Assembly (NCBI GenBank): GCA_044359525.1
Contig: JBIKLY010000091.1
Coordinates: forward strand, 1 to 12,955
Origin: CAJBIL01 sp044359525
Lineage (GTDB): Bacteria > Pseudomonadota > Gammaproteobacteria > Burkholderiales > Rhodocyclaceae
DNA length: 12,955 nt
Reading direction: 5' to 3'
The position numbers and the translations under genes are program-made. Each line of letters opens with the position of its first letter. Position 1 is the first letter of the stretch. This document shows, piece after piece, positions 6,146 to 12,955 of this stretch. The notes beneath the pieces were generated by a model. That model had not been told where the DNA came from and ran no database searches. It was given only the letters and a program-made list of their open reading frames with translations.

Positions 6146-7471
6146 ATGGACATAGTGCTCATATTCCTGCTTATTCTCATTAATGGCGTTTTTGCCATGT
6201 CCGAGATTGCTGTCGTGTCATCGCGTAAGGCGAGGCTCCAGAATCTGGCCGATGACGGCACCCCTGGAGCCGAAGCGGCGCTCTCCCTGCATCAGAATCC
6301 CTCGAATTTCTTTTCTACCCTCCAGGTTGGCATCACCTCGATCGGCATTCTGAGTGGTGCGATCGGCGAGGCGGCGCTGGCCGACCCGCTGACCCGCTGG
6401 TTATCCGACATTCCTTTACTTGCCGAGCACGCCAGAGGAATCGCGCTGACGATTACTGTCGTCGGCTTGACCTATTTTTCGGTCGTGATCGGTGAGCTGG
6501 TACCCAAGCGCCTGGCGCTGCTGGCGCCGGAAATCATCGCTTCGCTGGTCTCCCGGCCAATGCTTGTCCTGGCCCGGATTACGCACCCGCTGGTTGTCAT
6601 TCTGTCAACTTCCTGTACGACCATCCTGCGGCTGTTTGGCGCGCGCAGCAAGGAAGAGCCGCCTGTCACCAATGATGAGATCAATGTGCTGATGGAGCAG
6701 GGCGCCGAGGCTGGCGTGTTTCACGAGAGCGAACAGGAACTGGTGTCGAATGTGCTGCGCCTTGATGAACAGCGAATCGCCGCGATCATGACGCCGCGCC
6801 GAGACATGTTTGTCGTTGACCTTGATGAAGACGACGAAAGCGTCCGGCAACGCATTGTCGAGTCAGGGTTTTCACGTCTGGTCGTTTGTCGCGACGGGCT
6901 GGAGCATATTCTTGGCGTCCTGCAAACCGGCGATCTGCTCAAGAAAGCGGTACCGGGCCACGTCATTACCTCCGCCGATATCGAGGCGGTCCTGCATCCG
7001 CCGCTTTATGTTCCGGAATCGGTGACCACGACACGATTGCTTGAGAGTTTCCGTGGCACGCGCCTGCAGTTCGCGCTGATCGTCAATGAATACGGCGACG
7101 TGCAAGGCCTGGTGACATTGACCGACGTGCTCGCTGCAATCGTTGGCGAACTGTCAGTGCCCGAGGCGCTGGAAGATCGCGACATGCTGCGGCGCGACGA
7201 TGGCTCCTGGCTGGTCGATGGCGATGTCGGCATCGAACGCCTGAAATCCGTCCTTGATGTCTACGACGAGTTGCCGGGTGAAGATGAGCACAGTTTCCAT
7301 ACCCTGGGCGGTTTCATCATGCATCAGCTCGGACGAATTCCGCGACCGACCGATCATTTCGAGCTTGTGGGCTGGCGCTTCGAGGTGATGGACATGGATC
7401 ACAACCGGGTAGACAAGGTGCTGGTTTCCGCTGTCTTGCCCTCTGACGAGAATTCCGCAGAACAACCCTGA
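6146..7471 (+). CDS. CNNM/DUF21-CBS-CorC_HlyC membrane protein (441 aa)
   Basis: The domain order is a DUF21/CNNM membrane domain (about 1-165, with helices near 2-24, 55-75, 98-118 and 126-160), a CBS pair (about 205-268 and 275-335, the first opening with IMTPRRD), and a C-terminal CorC_HlyC domain (about 350-432). Conserved points in the membrane domain are NGVFAMSE (13-20) and GELVPKR (116-122). Relatives include YtfL/PaeA, linked in E. coli to polyamine export, and CNNM/CorC proteins linked to Mg or Co transport. 'Hemolysin' labels on this family are historical. The CBS pair probably binds a nucleotide and gates transport. The substrate cannot be read from the sequence. Length is normal. 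The ribosome-binding site is weak (AGGCGG about 11 bases upstream). Confidence 0.92.
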   Translation: MDIVLIFLLILINGVFAMSEIAVVSSRKARLQNLADDGTPGAEAALSLHQNPSNFFSTLQVGITSIGILSGAIGEAALADPLTRWLSDIPLLAEHARGIALTITVVGLTYFSVVIGELVPKRLALLAPEIIASLVSRPMLVLARITHPLVVILSTSCTTILRLFGARSKEEPPVTNDEINVLMEQGAEAGVFHESEQELVSNVLRLDEQRIAAIMTPRRDMFVVDLDEDDESVRQRIVESGFSRLVVCRDGLEHILGVLQTGDLLKKAVPGHVITSADIEAVLHPPLYVPESVTTTRLLESFRGTRLQFALIVNEYGDVQGLVTLTDVLAAIVGELSVPEALEDRDMLRRDDGSWLVDGDVGIERLKSVLDVYDELPGEDEHSFHTLGGFIMHQLGRIPRPTDHFELVGWRFEVMDMDHNRVDKVLVSAVLPSDENSAEQP

Positions 7472-7481
7472 ACGGAAAAGC

Positions 7482-7519
7482 CAGTCGCGAAAGTCGCTGA
7501 ACGGCGACCTGCGCGACTG
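7482..7519. terminator. Hairpin between the convergent CNNM and TerC genes
   Basis: CAGTCGCG (7482-7489) pairs perfectly with CGCGACTG (7512-7519). Inside it, GTCGC (7493-7497) pairs with GCGAC (7504-7508) around a 6-base loop. On the minus strand the stem is followed by GGCTTTTCC, a short T run, so it best fits a terminator for the TerC gene. On the plus strand no T run follows, so it could only weakly stop CNNM transcripts. Confidence 0.55.
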
Positions 7520-7529
7520 TTCAGCCAGT

Positions 7530-8291
7530 TCAGTCCGGTTTCTTAGCGCTGTAGGCGTCGCGCAGGTGTACCGGCGGCGTGCGCTTCTTGCGCATGCGGA
7601 TATTGAGCATCTCCACGATCACCGAGAAGGCCATGGCGAAGTAGATATAGCCCTTCGGAACCTTATGGCCGAAGCCCTCGGCCATAAGCGCAACCCCGAC
7701 CACCATCAGGAAAGAGAGAGCGAGCATCTTGATCGTCGGATGATCCGAGACAAAACGACCGATGCCTGCGGCAAAAATCATCATCAGCCCCACCGAAGCA
7801 ACAACTGCGGCGATCATCACAGCCACATTGTCGACCATACCGACAGCGGTGATGATTGAATCGAGCGAAAAGACGATGTCGATCACGATGATTTGCATAA
7901 TGATTGCCGAGAAGGTCGCCTGGACGGCACTTGATGCTTCGCCTTCCTCGCCTTCGAGCAATTGATGGATCTCGTGTGTGCTCTTCCAGAGCAGGAATAG
8001 GCCACCACTGACGAGAATCAGGTCACGCCCCGAGATGTTGTGCTCGAGCACACTAAACAGCGGCGCAGTGAGACCGACTAGCCACGACAGCGCCAGCAAC
8101 AGGCCGATGCGCATGAACATCGCGAGGAACAGGCCGATCTTGCGCGCCTTCTCGCGCGTTTCCGGCGGCAGCCGGTCGACGAGAATCGAAATGAAGATGA
8201 TGTTGTCTATGCCCAGGACCAGTTCCAGCGCAGTGAGGGTAAAGAAAGCGATCCACAGCTGCGGGTCGGCGAACAGGGCAAGGATATCCAT
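7530..8291 (-). CDS. TerC-family integral membrane protein (253 aa)
   Basis: This is a polytopic inner-membrane protein with about seven hydrophobic segments. The two family signatures are present: ALELVLGIDNIIFIS (21-35, acidic Glu23 and Asp29) and DIVFSLDSIITAVGM (138-152, Asp138 and Asp144). These paired acidic motifs in membrane helices are thought to form the metal site. Characterised members (Alx/MntP-associated, YceF, YkoY) export Mn or load it onto exported proteins; TerC itself was named for tellurite resistance. No ter operon partners are present, so tellurite resistance should not be inferred. The C-terminus is basic and cytoplasmic. No clear ribosome-binding site precedes the ATG. 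A hairpin at 8313-8333 separates it from htpX, but read-through from the yccA-htpX operon remains possible. Confidence 0.92.
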   Translation of the reverse strand: MDILALFADPQLWIAFFTLTALELVLGIDNIIFISILVDRLPPETREKARKIGLFLAMFMRIGLLLALSWLVGLTAPLFSVLEHNISGRDLILVSGGLFLLWKSTHEIHQLLEGEEGEASSAVQATFSAIIMQIIVIDIVFSLDSIITAVGMVDNVAVMIAAVVASVGLMMIFAAGIGRFVSDHPTIKMLALSFLMVVGVALMAEGFGHKVPKGYIYFAMAFSVIVEMLNIRMRKKRTPPVHLRDAYSAKKPD

Positions 8292-8312
8292 AGGCGGGCA
8301 GTCAAAATAGTT

Positions 8313-8333
8313 TCAGCGGCCATCGGCCGCTGA
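8313..8333 (-). terminator. Hairpin downstream of htpX
   Basis: A 9-bp perfect inverted repeat, TCAGCGGCC (8313-8321) and GGCCGCTGA (8325-8333), closes a 3-base loop. On the minus strand it lies 46 bases after the htpX stop codon and is followed by AACTATTTT, which is imperfect as a U-tract. It probably terminates or attenuates the yccA-htpX transcript before terC. It lies only 21 bases before the terC start codon, so it could also influence terC translation. Confidence 0.5.
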
Positions 8334-8378
8334 GGTTGCAAATTTGTTACCGCCAGGCGGCGGGTGTTACGCCGGCGA

Positions 8379-9254
8379 TCAGCTACCGGCGCGCAGTGCG
8401 GCGATGCGCTCTTCAAGCGGTGGATGGGTCATGAACAGACGCTTCAGACCGTCGCCGACGCCACCGGAAATGCCCTGCGCGGCCATCTGCTCGGGCAGTG
8501 GTGCGCTGTGCGCCTGCTGTAGACGTTGCAACGCGGCAATCATTTTCTGTTTGCCTTCCAGCGATGCAGCACCCGCGTCGGCGCGGAATTCACGTTGGCG
8601 CGAGAACCACATGACGATGATCGAAGCTAGGACGCCAAGCACCATTTGCGCGACGATCAGCGTGACGAAGTAGGCCGGGCCATGGCCGCGCTCATTCTTG
8701 AAGACGACGCGGTCGATTACGTGCCCGATAACGCGCGAGAAGAACATGACGAAGGTATTGACCACGCCCTGGATCAACGCCAGCGTCACCATGTCACCAT
8801 TGGCCACGTGCGACACCTCGTGCGCCAGAACCGCTTCCGCTTCATCACGGCTCATCGCCTGCAACAGGCCACTCGATACGGCGACCAGCGCGCTGTTGCG
8901 ACTCATGCCGGTGGCGAAGGCGTTGACGTCGGGCGCATCGTAGATCGCCACCTCCGGCATGCCGATGCCGGCTGCCGTCGCCTGCCGGCGCACCGTCTCG
9001 ACCAGCCAGAACTCGGTCGAGTTGGCTGGTGTCTCGATGACCTGCGCCCCGACCATGCGTTTGGCGCTCCATTTCGACATGGCCAGCGAGATGAACGAGC
9101 CGCCCATGCCGAAGATGGCGCAGAAGACCAGCAGGCTTGGCAGGTTGAGGCCACCATCGGCGAGCATCGGCTCCAGTCCGAGCATGCTGACAACGATGCT
9201 CAGGATAAAGATGATGGCCAGGTTGGTGGCGAGGAAGAGCGCGATACGTTTCAT
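8379..9254 (-). CDS. htpX: Membrane zinc metalloprotease HtpX (291 aa)
   Basis: HtpX is an M48-family inner-membrane protease that degrades damaged membrane proteins alongside FtsH. The zinc site is visible as HEVSH (His145, Glu146, His149), with the third ligand in REFRADA (Glu222). Two N-terminal hydrophobic helices (about 4-25 and 38-58) and two more flanking the catalytic region (about 156-178 and 196-217) match the family layout. PDVNAFATG (108-116) and the C-terminal MTHPPLEERIAAL are also typical. Length matches the E. coli enzyme. It begins 26 bases after yccA on the same strand, so the two are probably co-transcribed. In E. coli, htpX is induced by envelope stress through CpxR; no Cpx-type site was identified here. 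The ribosome-binding site is weak (GGGAA). Confidence 0.96.
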   Translation of the reverse strand: MKRIALFLATNLAIIFILSIVVSMLGLEPMLADGGLNLPSLLVFCAIFGMGGSFISLAMSKWSAKRMVGAQVIETPANSTEFWLVETVRRQATAAGIGMPEVAIYDAPDVNAFATGMSRNSALVAVSSGLLQAMSRDEAEAVLAHEVSHVANGDMVTLALIQGVVNTFVMFFSRVIGHVIDRVVFKNERGHGPAYFVTLIVAQMVLGVLASIIVMWFSRQREFRADAGAASLEGKQKMIAALQRLQQAHSAPLPEQMAAQGISGGVGDGLKRLFMTHPPLEERIAALRAGS

Positions 9255-9280
9255 GGTGTTTCCCGTAAAGATTTTTCTGC

Positions 9281-9964
9281 TTAATCGCTGCTGGTAAAAC
9301 CGAGCAACTGGAGCAGGCTCAGGAAGAGATTATAGATCGAGACGAACAGGCTGACCGTGGCCATGATGTAGTTGGTTTCGCCGCCGTGGATGATGCGCGA
9401 GGTTTCAAACAGGATCATGCCGGACATCAGCAGCACGAAGGCGGCCGAGATGGTCAGCGAAAGCGCCGGGATCTGCAGGAAGATGCCGGCCAGGCTGGCG
9501 AGAAAGGCGACCAAGATGCCGACTGCCAGAAAACCGCCCATGAAGCTGAAGTCGCGGCGTGAGATCAGGGCATAGGCTGACAGGCCGAGGAACACGGCAC
9601 CGGTGCCGGTCATTGCCAGCATGACGGTCTGCCCGCCGTTCGGCATTGACAGATAGTGGCCGACGATGGGGCCGAGCGTGTAACCCATGAAGCCGGTCAG
9701 TCCGAACACCGAAATGAGGCCCCAACCGCTGTCGCGCAGCTTGGTGGTTGCGTAGAGCAGGCCGAAATAACCGACCAGTGTAATGATCAGGCCCGGATGC
9801 GGCAGGCGCAGCGCAACGGCGGCGCCGGCGACGAGGCCGCTGAACAGTAGGGTCATGGCCAGCAGCGCATAGGTGTTGCGCAGCACCTTGTGGGTCGAGA
9901 GCAGCGACGGCGCCGTGCCGGCCTGCTGGCGGACGATGGTGAATTGATCCGATTGTTGCTTCAT
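9281..9964 (-). CDS. yccA: YccA/Bax inhibitor-1 family membrane protein (227 aa)
   Basis: This is a seven-helix inner-membrane protein of the BI-1/TMBIM family. The C-terminal block (SGMILFETSR, IIHGGETNYI, then VSIYNLFLSLLQLLGF, about 181-223) matches E. coli YccA, a substrate and modulator of the FtsH-HflKC protease that protects SecY when translocons jam. In E. coli the charged cytosolic N-terminus starts FtsH degradation; here too a polar N-terminus of about 28 residues precedes helix 1. The position of the pH-sensing Asp seen in some BI-1 proteins holds Glu187 (FETSR). A clear AGGAG lies 6-7 bases before the ATG. It is the first gene of a probable yccA-htpX operon, giving a compact membrane-proteolysis unit, and it is divergent from nhaR. 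Confidence 0.94.
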   Translation of the reverse strand: MKQQSDQFTIVRQQAGTAPSLLSTHKVLRNTYALLAMTLLFSGLVAGAAVALRLPHPGLIITLVGYFGLLYATTKLRDSGWGLISVFGLTGFMGYTLGPIVGHYLSMPNGGQTVMLAMTGTGAVFLGLSAYALISRRDFSFMGGFLAVGILVAFLASLAGIFLQIPALSLTISAAFVLLMSGMILFETSRIIHGGETNYIMATVSLFVSIYNLFLSLLQLLGFTSSD

Positions 9965-10074
9965 TGCGATACTCCTTGGGCAGGGTGAGGCGCCAATTTA
10001 CGATATTTATTTGCTAAGGTATATTCGTATTATTGTTATCAACGTTGCGTTTTTTACGAAACGACAGACCGCCC
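9965..10074. promoter_or_regulatory. Divergent control region between yccA and nhaR
   Basis: This AT-rich 110-base space must hold promoters for both genes. An imperfect inverted repeat spans 9999-10029 (TACGA … TCGTA arms). It contains several TATATT/TAAATT-like -10 candidates, none with a convincing -35. LysR regulators commonly bind such interrupted palindromes between themselves and a divergent target, so this is the natural place for an NhaR site; that is inference. Confidence 0.45.
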
Positions 10075-10977
10075 ATGATGAACCTCAAACACCTCCACTA
10101 TTTCTGGAAGACCGCCAAGCTGGGTGGCGTCGTCAAGGCGGGCGAAGCGCTGCACATCACGCCGCAGACGATCAGCGGGCAGGTACGCCTGCTCGAGGAA
10201 AGCCTGGATACCGAGTTGTTTGCCCGGCAGGGGCGCGGGCTGGAGCTGACCGATGCTGGCCGGCTGGTGATGGGTTATGCCGAGGAAATGTTTTCGCTCG
10301 GCGCCGAGCTGGAGCAGGTGCTGCGCCATTACCCGAAGGGCAAGCCGACCGAATTCCGCGTCGGTGTCTCGGACGCGCTGCCAAAATCGCTGGTCTATCG
10401 TCTGCTGCAACCGGCGGTCAATCTGGCCGAACCGGTGCGCATGGTCTGCCATGAGTGGGATCTTGAGCGCCTGCTGGCCGAGCTGGCGATGCACAAGCTC
10501 GATCTGGTGATCGCCGATACGCCGATTCCGGCCTCGGTCGATGTGCGCGCCTACAACCACCGGCTCGGCGAATCCGGACTCAGCTTTCTCGCCACCCGCC
10601 AGCTCGCCGTACAACACCCGGCGCCTTTTCCGCACTGCCTGGCCGAGATGCCGCTACTCCTGCCCGGCGAAGAATCGGCGGTGCGCCAGAAGCTGACGAG
10701 CTGGCTCGATCGCCAGCAGTTGCGCCCGAAAATCGTCGGCGAATTCGACGACAGCGCGCTGATGACCGCCTTCGGCAATGAGGGCGTCGGTGCGTTTGCA
10801 GTGCCGACGGTGATCGAGAGCGAGTACCTGGCCTCCGGCGAGTTGCAGGTGCTCGGTCGTATCGCCGAAGTGCGCACCGAGTATTTCGCGATCTCCGTCG
10901 AGCGCAAACTGAGCCATCCCTGTGTGCTGGCCATCACCGCTTCGGCACGCTCGCGATTTTTGCCCGGGCAGGATTGA
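10075..10977 (+). CDS. nhaR: LysR-type transcriptional activator NhaR (300 aa)
   Basis: This LysR-family regulator closely follows E. coli NhaR: HLHYFWKTAKLGGVVKAGEA at the start of the winged-helix domain (about 5-62), TPQTISGQ in the recognition helix, LFARQGRGLEL, then GVSDALPKSLVYRLL and LGEFDDSALM-like segments (here VGEFDDSALMTAFGNEG) in the effector-binding domain. NhaR activates the Na+/H+ antiporter gene nhaA in response to Na+ and, in E. coli, also pgaABCD. I prefer the ATG-ATG pair at 10075/10078, because the protein then begins MMNLKHLHYFW as in relatives; an upstream ATG at 10033 would add 14 residues and run through the divergent promoter. No nhaA is in the window. It is divergent from yccA-htpX, which may be its target or simply a neighbour. 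Confidence 0.93.
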   Translation: MMNLKHLHYFWKTAKLGGVVKAGEALHITPQTISGQVRLLEESLDTELFARQGRGLELTDAGRLVMGYAEEMFSLGAELEQVLRHYPKGKPTEFRVGVSDALPKSLVYRLLQPAVNLAEPVRMVCHEWDLERLLAELAMHKLDLVIADTPIPASVDVRAYNHRLGESGLSFLATRQLAVQHPAPFPHCLAEMPLLLPGEESAVRQKLTSWLDRQQLRPKIVGEFDDSALMTAFGNEGVGAFAVPTVIESEYLASGELQVLGRIAEVRTEYFAISVERKLSHPCVLAITASARSRFLPGQD

Positions 10978-11246
10978 ACGGCCGATGATGAGTCGCCACA
11001 CAGTTTGTGGCGCTGCTTGCGTGCGCTCCGGTAGTGATGGATCGGTGACAGCTCTGACCGTCGCTGTCTGGCCATTGCGCTCATCGAGTTTCGTTAGCCG
11101 CATGCCGGCTCAAAACTGGCAAGAGAAGCTTGGTTTTTGCGAACCATTGACGGCAGCCGACCCTAAGGCGCCGGTTAATCCGCTAAAAATCTAACTGCAG
11201 GTATCAGAGTTGAGGAGTCGCTCAGCGTGGCAAGTTGCCTATCTAC
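10978..11246. other. Gene-poor spacer between nhaR and the HNH-like gene
   Basis: Apart from the stem-loop at 10994-11012, I find no convincing gene in these 269 bases. Open frames crossing it (for example plus 10922-11194) overlap nhaR and have no recognisable protein. GC falls noticeably around 11170-11246. This marks the change from conserved chromosomal genes to the accessory right end. Confidence 0.5.
10994..11012 (+). terminator. Weak stem-loop after nhaR
   Basis: CGCCACA (10994-11000) and TGTGGCG (11006-11012) form a perfect 7-bp stem with a 5-base loop, 16 bases after the nhaR stop codon. No T run follows, so it may be a stabilising 3' hairpin rather than a true intrinsic terminator. 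Confidence 0.35.
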
Positions 11247-12065
11247 CTACAAGAACTTGAACGGCCCCACTTCTTTGCCAATCTTTACCTGTATCTCTGC
11301 GTCGATTTTTTGTAGGTAACCATGCTCCGGACTCATGATCGTCCCTAGCCCAAAGGCTTTCCCAAACACAGCTCGAAGCACGGCAAAATCCTTATTCTCA
11401 GATAGTGAGAACCTGTAGTCGAACTGCCCGCAAAGGTCTTTGCCATTTCTCGCCAGCTTGGGTGTCGGAGCTTCGATATTGGCAAATGCGTCGAGGACAG
11501 GCGACTTTCCATATCGGAACAGGTCTGCGTTCGTAAACCAATGAAGCTGTATTGAACCAGTCGCCGGAAAAATATGGCTGGTGGTCATGAAATAGATGGC
11601 CTTTGAAAGTTTGCCAGCAAGCGTACTAACAGCTTCGTCCATGTGGTCAGTGACATTCACAATTCCTGTTTGTTGGTAGGTAAGCCCTGGTGGCGGTTTG
11701 ATGTTCAAGTCCCTCGCTGCTTTTCGGGATTCAACTGCGCTCATCTTTAGCATTTTCTGCAGTAGTCCGGGATGCTGCTTATTGGCGTTGTACATCAGGC
11801 CATTCACCGCTCCATCCAAATTGCCCGCATTTGTAATCGGGTCCATGCGGCCAAGCAATGCAATCAGGACATCATCATCGGCAGTGCCCGCATTGCAAGT
11901 TCCGCAGGCAGGAAATTCGAACCCCTCTGGCCAGTTTCTCGATTGGAACAAGGAACGAGGTGGGCAATGCTCTTTCGTTGTGGCTTGGTTCGCTCCGCCA
12001 CAAAATATGCATAGTGGATTCCGAGCAAAATAGGCTGCACGGTTTGCTCGAGCTTGTTTTCCCAT
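11247..12065 (-). CDS. HNH-like zinc-finger protein of unknown function (272 aa)
   Basis: The N-terminus has a treble-clef/HNH-like arrangement: Cys19-x2-Cys22, then TTKEHCPPRSLF (29-40), and FPACGTCN (Cys54-x2-Cys57-Asn58). This resembles a widespread family of 'HNH endonuclease' hypotheticals whose core normally reads DH-x-PP; here the Asp is Glu32 before His33. The Cys pairs should bind structural zinc and His33 could be the catalytic base, so nuclease activity is possible but not shown. Residues 60-272 carry no motif I know and may form a specificity or partner domain. The last visible strand is EIQVKIGKEVGPFKFL. The gene is less GC-rich than its neighbours, lacks a clear ribosome-binding site and stands alone between two gene-poor spacers, which suggests horizontal acquisition. 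A defence role is a guess. Confidence 0.75.
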   Translation of the reverse strand: MGKQARANRAAYFARNPLCIFCGGANQATTKEHCPPRSLFQSRNWPEGFEFPACGTCNAGTADDDVLIALLGRMDPITNAGNLDGAVNGLMYNANKQHPGLLQKMLKMSAVESRKAARDLNIKPPPGLTYQQTGIVNVTDHMDEAVSTLAGKLSKAIYFMTTSHIFPATGSIQLHWFTNADLFRYGKSPVLDAFANIEAPTPKLARNGKDLCGQFDYRFSLSENKDFAVLRAVFGKAFGLGTIMSPEHGYLQKIDAEIQVKIGKEVGPFKFL

Positions 12066-12309
12066 GGCGATATCAGGCTATGATGTTCAAGTTTTCTATT
12101 CTATCTTGGACCGGAGACTGCCGCCGAAGTGTCATTCCTTACAGGCCAATCCGTTACCGGCAACTTGGGCCGATTTGTACGCGCAGGGTGTCCGGCAGAT
12201 TTCAGAAGTTAAGTAGTCGTTCCGATGGCTGCTCTAGCGGATATATGACCGACCGCAGATGGCCGGACTCTGTTAGATGATATTGACATAAGCCCATCTC
12301 TCGAACTGG

Positions 12310-12723
12310 TCAGTGGTTGGGTGATTCGATCCAGTTCTCAATGGTCAGACATGGGTATCTGGCAAAGATTTTTTCGTTGTTGGTCACTATGGTCAAGTGA
12401 AGCGATACGGCATGGGCGGCAATGAGTTTGTCGAGGGCATCTTTCTTGGTGCCGTCGCGGGTTGCCATGCGAATCGGACCATAGGCCACACCGGCAGCAG
12501 CATCAAACGGAATCACCAGAATATCCTCCACCAAGCTAGCGAGGTTGATACGCTCTTTTTCTGGATTTTGCGAGGCGGCAACGCCATATTCCAGTTCTGC
12601 ATACGTGATTGATGACATCACTGCGTCGCCGACATAGCACTGAGCAAAGCGCCGGGCAACTTCTTCTGGCTGATTCTTCATCAGGTAAATGCACATATTG
12701 GTATCAAGCATGTAGCGAGGCAT
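12310..12723 (-). CDS. vapC: VapC-type PIN-domain toxin ribonuclease (137 aa)
   Basis: This is the toxin of a type II toxin-antitoxin pair. VapC enzymes of this subgroup cut initiator tRNA(fMet) or related RNAs and arrest translation when the antitoxin is lost. The PIN active site is visible: MLDTNMCIYL (Asp7), SSITYAELEYG (Glu43) and LDKLIAAHA (Asp98), with TNNEKIF (114-120) at the fourth position. The C-terminal IENW is typical of this subgroup. The substrate cannot be proven from sequence. The ATG overlaps the antitoxin stop codon by one base (TAATG), giving tight translational coupling. Length is normal and no motif is broken, so the toxin looks active. Confidence 0.95.
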   Translation of the reverse strand: MPRYMLDTNMCIYLMKNQPEEVARRFAQCYVGDAVMSSITYAELEYGVAASQNPEKERINLASLVEDILVIPFDAAAGVAYGPIRMATRDGTKKDALDKLIAAHAVSLHLTIVTNNEKIFARYPCLTIENWIESPNH

Positions 12724-12955
12724 TACAGCGAGTCCCTTTCGGCTTGCTCCTGATTCCCGCGACCTTCAGCCATGAAGTCCGTCGAGAATTTGGCGAACTT
12801 GGTCAGCACACCAGACAACGAGCGCCGAACGGGGCGAATGCGGATTTCATCCCCTTCCCGTTCGATCTCCAGATCCATATCCATGCGCTCATAGGCAATA
12901 TCAGCCGGGATGCGAACAGCCTGCGAGTTGCCATTCTTGAAAGATTTGGTAGTGT
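12723..12955 (-). CDS. vapB: VapB antitoxin, 5' end beyond the window (partial)
   Basis: A minus-strand frame enters at the right edge and runs to a TAA at 12725-12723. The visible 76 codons begin TTKSFKNGNSQAVRIPADI, the AbrB/MazE swapped-hairpin DNA-binding domain of VapB antitoxins (SFKNGNSQAVRIP is the hallmark). It continues through an acidic EIEREGDEIRI strand to a C-terminal tail with FAKFSTDFM, which should wrap the toxin. The protein should neutralise VapC and repress its own operon. The start codon and operator lie outside the window; probably only a few N-terminal residues are missing. The one-base TAATG overlap with vapC confirms the pairing. Confidence 0.93.
   Translation of the reverse strand, partial: TTKSFKNGNSQAVRIPADIAYERMDMDLEIEREGDEIRIRPVRRSLSGVLTKFAKFSTDFMAEGRGNQEQAERDSL

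Noticed and set aside
7530..8291. Tellurite-resistance determinant
   Set aside because: TerC-family proteins are widespread. No other ter genes are present, so resistance cannot be claimed.
10922..11194. Plus-strand 90-aa frame after nhaR
   Set aside because: It begins inside nhaR in another frame and has no known motif or ribosome-binding site.
11229..12167. Inverted CAAGTTGCC/GGCAACTTG copies flanking the HNH-like gene as mobile-element ends
   Set aside because: Nine matching bases between two spacers of about 250 bases are expected by chance fairly often, and no transposase or target duplication is seen.

Overview
This window looks like chromosomal DNA of a betaproteobacterium, most likely Rhodocyclales-like. 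The inference rests on high GC, dense short-gap gene packing and the protein flavour (PAS proteins of the 'HWNRACE…WRAFYP' type, a two-FHA regulator, PEGA-tailed kinase, NhaR, YccA, HtpX). No rRNA, tRNA, CRISPR array or intact insertion sequence is visible. The last ~1.9 kb (from about 11,000) is less GC-rich, loosely packed and looks accessory.

Layout. (1) 1-243, minus: the first codons of a gene running off the window, and a small unknown 76-aa gene that overlaps it by an ATGA junction. (2) 364-1263, plus: a protein of two tandem PAS domains with no output domain, followed by a three-helix membrane protein of unknown function (1290-1709). (3) 1679-4782: a Ser/Thr phospho-signalling module. 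An FHA protein and a PP2C phosphatase lie in one minus-strand operon, and a membrane-anchored Ser/Thr kinase with a PEGA domain is transcribed divergently from them. The shared control region holds five copies of a 10-bp repeat in exact 10-bp register. (4) 4818-5966, minus: an Old Yellow Enzyme/NemA-type flavin reductase. (5) 6146-7471, plus: a CNNM/DUF21-CBS-CorC_HlyC membrane protein, convergent with a TerC-family membrane protein (7530-8291) across a terminator-like hairpin. (6) 8379-9964, minus: yccA then htpX, a membrane-protein quality-control pair, divergent from an NhaR-type LysR regulator (10075-10977) with no nhaA in sight. (7) 11247-end, minus: an HNH-like zinc-finger protein of unknown role, then a VapBC toxin-antitoxin pair whose antitoxin is cut by the window edge.

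How the genes work together. The kinase, phosphatase and FHA protein form a write/erase/read set for Thr phosphorylation. The neighbouring membrane protein and PAS protein could be inputs or partners, but this is only positional. YccA, HtpX, TerC and the CNNM protein are all inner-membrane homeostasis proteins: proteolysis control and ion/metal or polyamine transport. The right end is a small mobile or defence-like cargo region. The window contains no clearly new system. The most unusual DNA signal is the 10-bp repeat array between the kinase and phosphatase genes.
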